A DNA stretch of 64,000 bases from Hermatobates lingyangjiaoensis (Eukaryota > Arthropoda > Insecta > Hemiptera > Hermatobatidae), in NCBI GenBank assembly GCA_026182355.1, contig JAPFBL010000254.1, positions 5,391,001 through 5,455,000 on the forward strand, in the 5' to 3' direction. The notes below the pieces were generated by a model that did not search any database, had not been told where the DNA came from, and saw only the letters and a list, made by a program, of their open reading frames with translations. This document shows positions 22,155 through 33,226 of this stretch, piece after piece (position 1 is the first letter of the stretch; each line of letters starts with the position of its first letter). A program made the position numbers and the translations under genes.

Positions 22155-22345
22155 GGCAAATAGGGGTTATAGGCAGACCTTGGGGTGGGTGGTGTTATTA
22201 TTAGGATATATGGAGTCGGGGGCCGAGACGCGGCCTTGGTCCACATGCGGCTTTGTGGAGCACTCGGCTCTACGCCTGACGGAGCAGATCTCACCTGACC
22301 TTTCGCATAAATTATCTTTTCCAAGATATGAACGCGCGTGCGCCT
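22155..22345. other. GC-rich patch, unassigned
   Basis: Contains gtcgggggccgagacgcgg and cactcggctctacgcctgac in otherwise AT-rich DNA. Both strands have open frames here (61 and 102 codons) but they overlap and have no recognised domain. The composition contrast suggests an unrecognised retroposon fragment. Confidence 0.35.
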
Positions 22346-24349
22346 TGCTTAAACCAATCCCCTCCTCTTCCTATCATGGATATCTAAATGGAGTATTAGT
22401 TCTAACGGCTTGGACACCAGTTTGGCCTAATGTTGATAAGCTGTTTAAGTTATCAAATTTTGTAAATAAACCAGTTCTGTTGACTTGAATAAGCTAGACA
22501 GGCGTTGCGAAGAGGTTGGCAAGACTGGCGGCTTGTTGCAGTTGCCCGTCAGATCTAATGAGTTGATTGGCACTTGACTTCATCTCCTTACACCAATCTA
22601 ACAGTAATCACTTAGCGATTCTGCCAGCCTCTTACCACCCAGTTTCACTGCCTCACACAGATGTCATATCTCGATAGAACCCATTTCATCTTTAAATAGT
22701 TGCTTAACCGAAAACACCAAACTTTTTTTTCATCTCTTCAGTGAATGTTCCTTAACATTTATTACTAAAAAATACTTAAGAACTGGCTTTAAAAAAGATC
22801 AGTTTAGATAAAATGTATAATACTGCATAAATTAGACCCAATCTTTAAGAAAATAACAACATGTACCCTTTAGGCAGTACTGTTAATATTATGATAGTAA
22901 ATCAGTAAAAACAAAACTGACCCGTCATGACTAAATTGACTTAGAAAATTAATTAAAGTTTAATTAAACTAAACGCAGGTTAGTGTTTCTGTTTGAGTAA
23001 CCAGATTTTTAATTTTGCTAAAGTACTTTATAAACAGTAGTGTAGGAGCAAAAAAAGTAATTTTCAAAGTGTGTTTTTATGAGGCATGTAAAAATTATTT
23101 ATAGCAATGAAAAAATGCGTGTTATAATTTTAAGTTATAGGAAATGTTGATAACAATACTTGAACATTCTGTTTGTCATCAATCACAAATGAATGAGTAG
23201 GGTTTGAGAAGGACAACAAATATTGATTTTAATAGCCCATGTGGAACAATATTAACTTCAAGTATAGTTCTGGATGAATCTATTTATATAAAAGTCATGT
23301 CTCTGTTTATCGCTAATTTACAAGTAAAATGACTGGTGGAAGGCTGTGAATGCAGTCACGAACCTCTACATGCTCTTTTAAGGGAGCCACGGGCAGCAGA
23401 AGTCTCTTTATCTTCAGGTAAAACTTACCTGTTGTTTGCATTGAGGCAAAGTCAGTGAGTGTTGGTATTTGTCTTTCAATTTGTCTGAAGTGTTTATAAA
23501 AATCTCAAGGAGACCGTATCTCGTAGAGTCTTGAGGCCATCAGTCCCAAACCTGTGGCTGTTACATACTTCTTGATCATCCCTTCTCGCAATCGCTAAAC
23601 GGTTAAAGCAACTTTTAGAGTTACGAATGTTAAAGGAACTCGTTAATGTGCTTATGATAATATTGTTGCCAAATAATAAATACCATATTTTTCGTCCCTT
23701 GAAGAATCCGTTTACTTTACACGATAGGCGTTGAGTATCCAAAAGTTTGAATGTCAGAAGAAAAAACAATCAAATTATAATGAAATAATTGCATTGTTTT
23801 AAAATTGAATTTTTTAAAGAATGTCTTGGTAAAAAATAAAACAAAATAAATAATCCAACATCATTCTTTTGGATTCGTATTTGAAAATCTTAGGTTTTTT
23901 GCTTTACTTGGTTTCTTCCTTCTAGGGATACATTGTATGAAAATAAAACTCTCCACATTTACATAGGGACTATTTTATGTTAAAGTGTTGAACTATCCGA
24001 TTGTAACCTCTCTTGTCTTCCACAATGTGTTTTCAGATGAGCATATTATGTTGGATATTAATTTTTTTTATTTTACGTAATTTTATATTCTTTGCTTTTA
24101 AAGATTTGATGAAGATACTTTCCCGGGAAAGCCGTGCATACCGCTTAGTCCTAACTAAATATAAATTGACCGGGAAAACTTAATGAATAACTATTATAAG
24201 TATGATATGCTTAATTAATTATTTAGGATACCATCACAAGTTAATATAAGTTCATTGAATATATAATGAAGAAGATAATGATACAAATCAGGCGGTATTC
24301 GAAGTAGTTACTCGTTAAAGAACATCCTTTCTGTTATTTCTGTACATTT
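22346..24349. other. No recognisable feature
   Basis: AT-rich DNA. The 91-codon minus frame at 23494-23769 has no recognisable motif. Confidence 0.45.
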
Positions 24350-24360
24350 ATATATATACA

Positions 24361-24500
24361 TATATCAATGTAGAAAAAGAAACATAGAGAAATCAAAAGC
24401 ACACACTTACAGTCTCTAATTTTTGGTTTGAACCGTCTTCAGGAGAGATAAGAGAGGATTTTTCTATGTTTCTTTTTCTACATTGAACTATATTTGTCCG
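24361..24500. repeat. Hairpin module with inverted ends
   Basis: tcaatgtagaaaaagaaacat at the left and its complement near 24465-24487 form terminal arms of about 27 bp around a minus-oriented hammerhead-like module. The right flank (gaactatatttgtccgtttc, ggatc, caacgaaaaagtatata) is repeated at 30854-30905, where the same module lies in plus orientation. Confidence 0.75.
24413..24446 (-). ncRNA. Hammerhead-like motif, one core change
   Basis: Minus order: TCTC; CTGAAGA; C; GGT, TCAA, ACC (3-bp stem II); AAAA in place of GAAA; ATT; A; GAGA. TCTC/GAGA is a perfect 4-bp stem I and AATT a palindromic stem III. It is the sister of 30775-30808. The lost core G (position 12) predicts inactivity. 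Confidence 0.5.
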
Positions 24501-24611
24501 TTTCGGATCCAACGAAAAAGTATATATAAATATAAAATAATAATCAACAATAACTCTTTATATAATATATGAATTAACCACCACAATAAACAATTATATA
24601 TTAATTAAAAT

Positions 24612-24647
24612 GCTCTAAGGCCTTTCGTTACAACATCATCAGAGAGC
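24612..24647 (-). ncRNA. Complete minimal hammerhead ribozyme candidate
   Basis: Minus strand from 24647: GCTCT; CTGATGA; T; GTT, GT, AAC; GAAA; GGCCT; T; AGAGC. Stem I is GCTCT/AGAGC, five perfect pairs. Stem II is short (GT/AC closing a four-base loop, or three pairs with a two-base loop). Stem III is the perfect palindrome AGGCCT, which can pair only between two molecules or tandem copies. The base after it is T, allowed at the cleavage site (NUH). All conserved core residues are present. One extra base follows CTGATGA; such an extra base is tolerated in a known viroid hammerhead. Cleavage activity is inferred. Confidence 0.65.
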
Positions 24648-24704
24648 AAAATGAAACAAAAAAAGATTTCATTTTTTTTTAATTAAATTTTTTTGTTTCA
24701 TTTA

Positions 24705-24739
24705 GCTCTCTGATGATTTGTAATGAAAGACCTTAAAGC
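24705..24739 (+). ncRNA. Hammerhead-like motif, decayed stems
   Basis: Mirror of the minus copy at 24612-24647: GCTCT; CTGATGA; TTTGTAAT; GAAA; GACCT; T; AAAGC. The core is complete, but stem I has one mismatch, stem II is nearly lost and AGACCT is no longer palindromic. Confidence 0.5.
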
Positions 24740-24989
24740 ATTTTAATTAATATATAATTGTTTATTGTGGTGGTTAATTCATATATATATACTGGAATTA
24801 GGAACAATTATAATAGTTGCAGTTTTGTTCTCAAATTTTTGGGTTTCTTTTGTGGTTATTGGTTTTTAAGTGTTTATTTAAACAGTCATATATTTAGCAG
24901 CTATTTCATTAAAGTTTAAAAGAACCTATTTTTTAGTTCGTTTCTTTAATTTCTTACTTCGAAGTTCTGGATGGACCTTTCTGTACTAC

Positions 24990-25382
24990 TCCTTCTCTCC
25001 TATTTATCACCTCCCCTTTCCTCCATAGTTATGTTCTTGTCTCTTATTCCTTCCATCTCCCTCTCTATTCCCATTATTCTCCTAATCTCCTCCCCTCATT
25101 TTCACTCTCTCCCTCCCTCCCTTTCCCTCCCCCTCTCCCTTTCCCTCCCTCTCCACTCCCTCTCTCTTTCTCCCTCCCTCTCTCTCTACCTCTCCCTCTC
25201 CTTCCTCTCTCCCTCTCCTTCCCTCTCTCTCCCTCTCCCTCCATCTCCCTCACCCCTCTCCCTCCCTCCCACTCTCTCTCCCCCCTCCCCTCCCCCCTCT
25301 CTCCCTCCCTCTTTCTCTCTCACTCTTTCTCCCTCCCTCTCCCTCCATCCTCTCTCACTCTCTCTCTCTCTCTCTCTACTTT
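24990..25382. repeat. Pyrimidine-rich (CT)n-type tract
   Basis: Plus strand is almost entirely C and T from about 25080 to 25378 (ctccctccct-type units). The long frames on both strands (139 codons rich in Ser/Leu/Pro, and an Arg/Glu/Gly-rich one on the minus strand) are products of the repeat. Mirror-symmetric polypyrimidine of this length could form triplex DNA. Confidence 0.93.
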
Positions 25383-26085
25383 TTGATTGACTGGTATAAG
25401 TGATTGAGTAAGTGCTCAATCTAGTTATATGACATACCTTGAAATCAATGTCACTAGTATTTGCAGAGTGGACCTCCTTCAAGAATCATTAAATTAAGTT
25501 AATTTCCCGTAAGTTTACTATTAATTTCATTATAGTAAACATAAAGCTATCGATTCATAGTATCCAATGCTTATTTAAAATACTGTTCCTTAATTTCGAC
25601 TTTCAACTGCTGCTTCGACTTTCAACAATAGAAACCTAATTATTATCATGAATTTCAATGTTAATCAATAATTCAATGGAGAAAAACAAACATTTTTTTA
25701 TCTTAAGTGAAGAGTGATTTACAATTTAAAAAAGTGGAAACCGATATAAATAATAAATAAATGAGGTTTGATTTACTTTTGTTTATGATTATCATTACAA
25801 ACATGGAATACTATATAGGAATGGTAAACAAGTTTAGATCATTTCTAAATGTATCTTGTGTGACTTAATAAATAGTTTTTATTTTTGATTTAACTACTTG
25901 TCTTAGTTGTCGCAGTTTTATTTGATCTCGTAGCAACTAAATAGGGACTTCATTATACTGCGTGCAATGTCACTTACTTTACCTACTGTCAAATACGATG
26001 TGGGCTCGAATCAACCATTCCTTGATGTTTGTATGCCCTGATGCCTGATGTTATTTGGCTGATTTCAAACATTAACAAGTACAAG
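25383..26085. other. No recognisable feature
   Basis: AT-rich. No gene or repeat partner noted. Confidence 0.45.
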
Positions 26086-26587
26086 CAGAAATACCCGGCG
26101 TTGCCCGGGTCTAGAAGTTTTAAGTATACAATATGAAATGATCGAAATGAAAATTGGGTTCAATATTATTTTATGCATTTTTGTCTTACGATTCTTCATT
26201 CATGATCTACAGTCCCTTGGACGTTTTTATACATTTTCAGGAGATAGTGGTACCTAGCTATGAAAGAAGCATCCTAGAGCAAAAAATCATTAAATAACAT
26301 TGAGTTCGATTTTTTATTTCCAACATTTCATATTTTATGCATTAAAGCCGTAGACGCCATATTTCTTGAGAAAAAATGCAAAAACTAAATATGGAAATTT
26401 GAGGTTTTTGGGCCTAGGGTCGGGGTTAAGCTGCCCCCCAGAAGTTTAATAGCCTAAAACCACCCCAAGACCTATAGAAAGTGCCTTGCAAAAGAATTTT
26501 TGAAAAAGGTCCATTGTAGCCGAATGCATAAGGTACAAACATACATACATACATACATACAGTGCCACGAAGAGAATTTATATAAGA
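26086..26587 (+). repeat. Interspersed repeat R5, first copy
   Basis: Starts with a cccggcgttgcccggg palindrome-like end (26096-26111). The portion 26307-26584 is repeated at 27060-27344 at roughly 90% identity by eye: tatttccaacatttcatatt, cgccatatttcttga, tttgaggtttttgggcc, agacctatagaaagtgcc and a (CATA)n tail with ccacgaagagaattta. The ending resembles the block at window position 1-146. Confidence 0.7.
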
Positions 26588-27056
26588 TGCAAGTATAATT
26601 GTTTGAAATTATATATGAAACTTATGAAAATTTGTTTGATATGCTGAACTTGACAAAAAATTAATTTTTGCAATTTATAATGAAAAACTTATTGTGAACT
26701 CATTACAAAGAATTAGGAATCTAGGTCTAATTAAAATGTTTGAAAATTATACTATGAAGTTTGTGACAAAATCGTTGAATATTAAAATGTGAATTTGTGA
26801 TGAAAAATGTTTAAAAATTATAATGTGAGTGTTAAAATTATAATGTGAAATTTGTAACAAAAAAATTAGAGATCATTCAAGAATTTCTGGTACCTGATTG
26901 TTTCCAATTGAACTAACGTGTGAAATATTATCATAAAGATTAACCTATCCTGCGGCCGCTATTAACATTAAAGTCAAAATGTAAACAAACAGGTTATACA
27001 AGAAACGTTATCTATAATAATATTTTTGGGATATTACCTGAACCACAACTCTGAAT
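26588..27056. other. Spacer between R5 copies
   Basis: AT-rich sequence with several taaaattataatgtga-like units (about 26730-26860) that may be an old tandem array. It includes a single gcggccgc at about 26953. No gene. Confidence 0.4.
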
Positions 27057-27059
27057 TTT

Positions 27060-27346
27060 CGATTTTTATTTCCAACATTTCATATTTAATGCATTAAGGC
27101 CGTACACGCCATATTTCTTGACAAAAAATGCAAAAACTCAAAATCGGCAAATTTTTGAGGTTTTTGGGCCCTAGGGGGCCTGGGTTAGGCTGCCCCCAGA
27201 GTTTAATAGCCTAAAAACCTCCCCAAGACCTATAGAAAGTGCCTTGCAAAAGAATTTTTGAAAAAGGTCCATTGTAGGCCGAATGCATAAGGTACAAACA
27301 TACATACATACATACATACAGAGCCACGAAGAGAATTTATATATAG
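27060..27346 (+). repeat. Interspersed repeat R5, second copy
   Basis: Direct repeat of 26307-26584, including the (CATA)n tail and the gaatttatata end. The Helitron-2 5' end begins within 10 bp of its end. Confidence 0.75.
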
Positions 27347-27354
27347 ATATATTT

Positions 27355-28720
27355 TGATATTTATATAAATAAAAGAATGATTTTGTCTGTATATTGATTA
27401 GAACTGATTCATTTCAAGTTTTCTTTACGTTTCATACATTGGAGAAACCGAATCCACCCTTAGAAAAATTTCTGTTGGTTTGTCAGTTTGTTGGTTTGTC
27501 CGCAAAATTTTGTCAGAAGTAAACTCAGCCATCATATGATATATCAAGCTGAAACTTTGACAGTAGATTTGTGTAGGTCTAACTTAAAATATAGGCTCTG
27601 AATTGATTGGAACTTTAACGTAGAAGTGAAGTTAAGGACGTTTAAAGCAAAACCGTTTGTACAAGTAAACTCAGCCACCATAAGATATAGCGAGCTGAAA
27701 CTTTGACACTAGATTTGTGTATGCCTAACTTAAAATATATGCTCTAAATAGATTGATAATTCAGTACAGAAGTGAAGTTATGGGAATTTAAGCTGTATTT
27801 TCCTAACTTCACAGACAAGTTTGTTTTAAAAATACACAGATGTGGCAAGTAGGTATTGTTAGTTCATTTTAATTTCATTGGAGCATATGAATATATTACG
27901 TATTTGACATCATTAAAAAGTTGTTTCCCAGAGTTGATGATGTACTATCTATTAAGAATAAATAGTTTTGTGAACGAGTAATTCTCAGCCCTTAATATGA
28001 ACAGGCAGGAAAAATCAAAAAACAAGTTCTTTGCTATATCATACCGAGGAAAGAACTTCGAAGTCAGTAAAGAGAGTGATTAATGATGAGGAAGAATTCA
28101 TTATCTAACTGAATTTCATGACTCTGAATTTATTTCTCCTGGACTGACTGCTCATGAGTAAAAACTTAAAGTAGGAGCACCAATATGCTCCAATTTAGTA
28201 GCAGTAACAAATTTCATGTTACGAAACATGAGTGCCCCAAAACTGTGCAACGGGAGACGACTCTGACTTCGTGCTCTGCAAAGATATGCCATAGAGACAT
28301 GGGTATGCATAGAGCGGACATGGGTGTGGTATTGGGGAGTCTGTGTGTATACCATGCATACCATTGATTCTGAGCCACTATCTGTTTCTGTTGAAACGAT
28401 TGCAAAGTCCATCAGAGTCTATTTCGCAATGACGTTAACTAAATCGCGGGGGGAAACTTTATCTAACGCAGGAATTCAAGTTAGCGACACCAAGTTTTCT
28501 TACATGGTCTACTGTAGTTTACTTGCTCAAGAGTCAGAGGTTCCAACTGTTTCTTCTTCATGAACCTGAAGGTCAGACTGCAGATGTAGTGTATACAGAG
28601 GCATTTGCTTAACACTGTACTAATAATGGTATTTTCTACTATTCTATAATTTCTAATAGTATTTTGGAATACCAAGTATAATAGAATTTTTGATTCCGCA
28701 AAGACGGGTATGTTTGCTAG
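27355..28720 (+). mobile_element. Internally deleted Helitron (Helitron-2)
   Basis: The 5' end tttatataaataaaag then ttttgtctgta, internal aaactcagccaccataag segments (present twice, near 27523 and 27668), helicase C-terminal remnants and a 3' terminus ending exactly CTAG at 28717-28720 after a weakened hairpin (cgcaaagacggg). The arrangement is the same as Helitron-1, so both descend from one internally deleted progenitor. The doubled internal segment is specific to this copy. Confidence 0.8.
27950..28610 (+). pseudogene. Helitron helicase C-terminal remnant
   Basis: Across frames the plus strand shows KLKVGAPI, LRNMSAPKLCNGRRL, then GETLSNAGIQVSDTKFS. These correspond to the KVGAPIMLLRN, CNGTRL and GQTL blocks of Helitron helicases. 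The CFSHGQ-YVACSR block is disrupted by frameshift (it reads FSYMVYCSLLAQ). Non-functional. Confidence 0.8.
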
Positions 28721-30750
28721 TAATTATATGAAAAAAAGTTTTCGCTGGTTAAAACTATACTTCTAAATGCAAAAATATTAGCTCAGTAATTGTTGTTGTA
28801 TGTAATTAACAGCAATAATTAACAACATGAATTATTTTAATTTTATACAATAATAGTATTTTTTTATTAAGATTAATCTAAACAAATAATGAAGAAAATG
28901 CAACTATAATAATAAATTTTAAATACTAAAAATTCTCCTAAAAGATAGTTTGTTCTAAAAAATTTGTATAAGTCAACTCTACTTGTTAAATATGTACAAA
29001 AAATTGTATGTTTTCGTCGTAAAAATATCAATAATGTTCTTTAGAGATAATAAAATTTAGAAATCAGTTAGAACTGGAATTTGATTGTGTGGTTTCAAGG
29101 CTACTAACAAAAACTTTACCTTAGAAAAGTGGTAAAGTAATATTTGAAGGGTAAAGCAAAAGAAGACATCTCATCTTGTGAATATTCTTCCTCACCTGAA
29201 CGATTACAGATCTTGTCTGTCAACCATAGTCGCTTCACTTTCAGAATCAATTTTTTTTTAATCTGCAGTTTTATTCTGGCAGATGGTCAAGATTCAAAAC
29301 TGATCAAGTGAGCATAAAAATTGACGAAGTAAGATGTTTCATTTTTCTGTAATTGTTGCAACATCTGTTGTACAAACGATAATAATATAATGTTTAATTA
29401 TATAATTAAATTACATAATGGCATTCATGAAAGAAAGAAGTTCACTCTGGGATAACTATTTCAAGTCTAATTAGTTTGGATTATAGACTGGAAGAAATTG
29501 TGTCTGCATCAAGACAAGGACTGCTTGCCATGAGCTGCCCTTACATCAGAAGTTCATTGTAGCGTAGAAAGAGTTCGTGCACTATCAATTAGGATGTAAA
29601 CCTATTTCCAAGCGGTCGAGAATATTGAATAACGCTTAGCAAGTTCTCGAGCCATAAAAAGTCTCCAAGCAAGAAAAAACCCATTCAAGATTGGATTATT
29701 TTGATAAATCATTTAAAACTGCACTCCTGACACATACTTCATCACACATCTTTGAAAGGCGTGCTTCTGCAACGTTACTCCAATTTAACAAATAACCATC
29801 ACTGCTTTATTTTAGATAATCCTTTATAATAGAACTGTTTTAGAGGGTGTAAACTTAGTTACATATGACCTGAAGAAAGGAGCTAGCATGAACTGGTTCA
29901 GTCGAGCTCCTCCGACTATAATTTCAGTTTACAAATTACTAACAATTTTTTGTTAGGTATCATTCTATCATACAAAAAAAAGTGTATTTGATGTGTTTCT
30001 AATGACATAAAACAACATGTATATCTTTATCAGATTTGTGATTAATATCATGCTGCAGTGATGCAATAACATCATGCTAGTCTAGTTGTGTACTAGAAGG
30101 AAAAAAATACTGAAACCACTTGAAGCCATAAATAAATGAAAGAAACTGTCTGTTTCAGGTTGCTGAGGAACTACCGCCTTTCTCAGTATCTTGGCTTAAT
30201 CAGTGCACATTTATATAAGGTAAACCATTTATATTAGAAATTGTATTTACCTTATCATTCTGTGATTAATATAAATGATTTTTATTACACTAAGAGTGGG
30301 AACTAGTAATACATTAAGAAGATTTACGTCCCTCAGTAGTATATCCTTATTAGCAACATCCATCCTTACAAATGTTATCCACGTCAATCAACTGGGACTA
30401 GGGACAGTACTAATCATTGCAAGAAAACTATGTCATTTATGGGTTGCTCAGTTGTGGCATGACCATTAGACTTTTGTGGATCCTAGATCACGTCCATGTT
30501 CCTGGGATTGAACGGACCGATTAAAGTCCTTCAATCCTCCTTTTAATACTCAAAAAGAGATATTAAGGTCAAATTTTATGGAAAAATTAAGAAAAATCTT
30601 ACAAGAAAACCGTAGGGAAACTATAGGAATCATTGAAAGATTAAAAAAAAACCTTACATTTTCACACTTTCTAAGATTTCCCTTTGACAACGGGCTAGGA
30701 TTTCCTGCAAAAGATCTGATTCATATTGAAGTGAAGATCTACCATCACAG
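28721..30750. other. No recognisable feature
   Basis: AT-rich DNA of 2 kb without a convincing frame. A ggagctagcatgaac...agtcgagctcc hairpin at 29879-29912 follows cctgaagaa but lacks a GAAA segment, so I do not count it with the ribozyme-like set. Confidence 0.45.
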
Positions 30751-30774
30751 TTTTTCAAAGAGAGCTATCTTATC

Positions 30775-30808
30775 TCTCCTGAAGATGGTTCAAATCGAAA
30801 ATTAGAGA
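30775..30808 (+). ncRNA. Complete minimal hammerhead ribozyme candidate
   Basis: Segments: TCTC; CTGAAGA (30779-30785); T; GGT, TCAA, ATC; GAAA (30797-30800); ATT; A (30804); GAGA. Stem I TCTC/GAGA is four perfect pairs; stem II GGT/ATC has three pairs including one G-U; stem III AATT is self-complementary; A is permitted at the cleavage position. Every conserved core residue is present, with the same single extra base after CTGAAGA as in the other copies. The module continues to 30905 with the flank shared with 24480-24530 and ends in (TA)n. Confidence 0.62.
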
Positions 30809-30894
30809 CTGTAAGTCTGCGCTTTTGATTTCTCTATGTTTCTTTTTCTACATTGAACTATATTTGTCCGTTTGGGATCGTATTTCCAACGAAA

Positions 30895-31015
30895 AAGTAT
30901 ATATATATATGGATTAATTAATTTTATAAAATATGTTAATTATTTTTTAATTAATTATATTTACATAAATAATTATGTTAATTAATTATGTTTTAATTTT
31001 ATATATATGTTAAGA
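30895..31015. repeat. (TA)n and AT-only low-complexity tract
   Basis: A short pure (TA)n at 30897-30910 is followed by about 100 bp of ttaattaatta-like sequence with many overlapping palindromes. Confidence 0.8.
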
Positions 31016-33179
31016 TTGAAAGACAAGTGAAGAAAAAAAAAGAAATATTCACTGGGTGTTTATTTAATTTGGAGTTGCAGTATGTAGAGGAAAACAGGTG
31101 AATAAGCCAGAGAAGAGAGTTCTCTGCTGAACTGATGATAGCCTAGTTCAGGAACTGTTACGAGGTCTATATATACTTCATAAAAAAATCAATCGTGTTT
31201 AAAAAGTTATTTCAGTAATAGAACAGAAATAACAAATTTCAAGAAATATTTAGAATGTTATTCAATAGAATATTGAAATATTACTAAAGGCAGGCTCATA
31301 ATGTTAGATTTTATAAATATCATGATATGTTGCATTATGAAAACAGGTACTCGATGCATTTTAGTTGTATCGTTTCTTTTTTTTTTTTTTAATATGAGAT
31401 GGATATGGGAGGTCATTAATGGAATGAATGTATGATTATTTGGCAGTAATGTGGTAAGCAATATATAACAACTGCGAATGAGTCTCTGGAAGGTATCCGT
31501 TTAAATTATTTAAAAGTTACTTTGCAGAGCAGCAAGGATTTTAAATAGGTGTTCGTGAGACTTAGCTTAATAGGGTGGCGTTGGTTGATATTTGAAGCGT
31601 GATAGTACGATAGTACTCGTAATTCCCCAGTGGCCTGAGTGCGGAAATGTTCCAGCCGATCGGTTTCATCACTGTCTCACTTAAGCTATGCCCAGCCAAT
31701 AAACACCCTGATTTACTATCATTGCCTTTTCTCTCTATTCACCTCCTACAGACAAGTTTACGCAAAAAATTACGCTAAATTCATCCAATTTTTTCCTGTT
31801 TTAGTATTTGATGTAGCATTCTAAAATTGAAGCGTATTAAAGCTTTTCTAATGAGTATATCGATTGAAATTCTTTTTAGTGTAAAACACAACTTTCTAGC
31901 TTTTCAACATTTAAGACCAATAGGTAAAAACACGAGAGGTGCAGCTCTCGCTTTATTATTTGTCGTACTTAGTTCAAAGCCTAATTATAGTGTATGTCTA
32001 ATTTTCCCTCAATAAACTTGTTTTCATTTAGAGTAAATAAAATTTCGTTATAATGTAAAAAATCGTTTTTTTTTATTTTAACAGACTAGTCATTTACAGG
32101 CTCTCTGAGTCCCTTACCAATATTTTCAGGATGGTGTTTGGATGTCTGTGGATGAAATCCCAATGAAGTTTGACAAATATATAGTCCTTTGTCTGAACAT
32201 GAGTCTTACTTCTCTTGGCTAAGAGTTTTCACTCAGTGGAAAACTATTTATTATGTCAAAACCAGTACTAATCATCGCCTCCACTTCTAGTTATTCTAGT
32301 TATTCTAGAACACTTCTAGTGTTCTAGTAATTTTTTATTTAGTTCTGCCTTAATGCGAGTAGTCTGTGAGAAGGGTTTTGTGAATTTTGTATTATAGCAA
32401 AGACAATATAACAGTAAAATAAACTATTTATACATTCCAAGTTATAGTAATACAGTAATCAAGCAGTAGAAGGCCTCTGGTCTGGAACTGCTAGTTACGA
32501 CGTGCACTATAGTGCGCGGTTATATTCGTTGGTCGTTGGTCGTTGGTCGAAACTATTTATTTCTGCCGGTAGCCACTGGCCAGAGTTCACAGTACCTTAC
32601 CATTATTAAAATAAGTCCGATATAAATAAATTATTACAAGTTAACTTCTTTTTAAAAATATTATAACAGTAAAATGTAATGATCTATTGTAATATTTTAT
32701 ACTATACATTACAAAGAGTTATATATATAAATATTCATATAATTTCCAGTAAAATGAAATAATAATTTATAATATTTGCTTTTAATTTATTCTGTTTTAT
32801 ATTCTCTCTCAAATGATAATCAGAACAAGTTGTAATTAAATACCTAAAGACTATTAATGATAATCCTTCAGTATACACGTAATTTCTTTCGTTATACTTA
32901 GTGATTTGATTAACAAATATCTGGCGTGATAGAAATGCAATTTATTAAGTAGAGTTTTTGCCTAGATATATTAAATTAATTTTATTTTGCTAAGTCATGT
33001 GATTTATGTTAATGGTAGTAATCTACTTCTTTTCGTTATTGAATCACAGTCATTCCGTTCAGACATGCCTCCAAGCTTTCTTCAGTTATTCCCAACAAGC
33101 ATAATAATCAATTTTTCTTTGTAATCGGTATCATATGGTACCAAATTAAAAGCAATCAGTTAAATTTATTGTTATGATA
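31016..33179. other. No recognisable feature
   Basis: AT-rich. Contains a threefold gttggtc tandem at 32529-32549 and a small palindrome ctagaacacttctagtgttctag at about 32303-32325. No gene. Confidence 0.45.
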
Positions 33180-33226
33180 ATGATGTACCTAATCTAGAGT
33201 TAAGTGTAGACCACTCTAGATTTTTT
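33180..33226 (+). repeat. R3 repeat fragment
   Basis: Holds gagttaagtgtagaccactctagatttttt, the last part of R3 as at 6390 and 39290. Confidence 0.4.

Larger units (their letters stand above)
24566..24786. repeat. Inverted pair of hammerhead-like modules
   Basis: Arms of about 95 bp (about 24566-24661 and 24690-24786) mirror each other: gaattaaccaccacaataaa, caattatatattaattaaaa, a ribozyme-like core, then ttgtttcat. The right side ends in (TA)n. One arm has an intact core and the other is decayed. Confidence 0.85.

Noticed and set aside
24971..25482. 139-codon plus frame and 98-codon minus frame
   Set aside because: Both are products of the polypyrimidine tract with no non-repetitive domain.
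29870..29915. cctgaagaa followed by a ggagct/agctcc hairpin, considered as another hammerhead
   Set aside because: No GAAA or palindromic stem III follows the hairpin, and no complementary flank is present.
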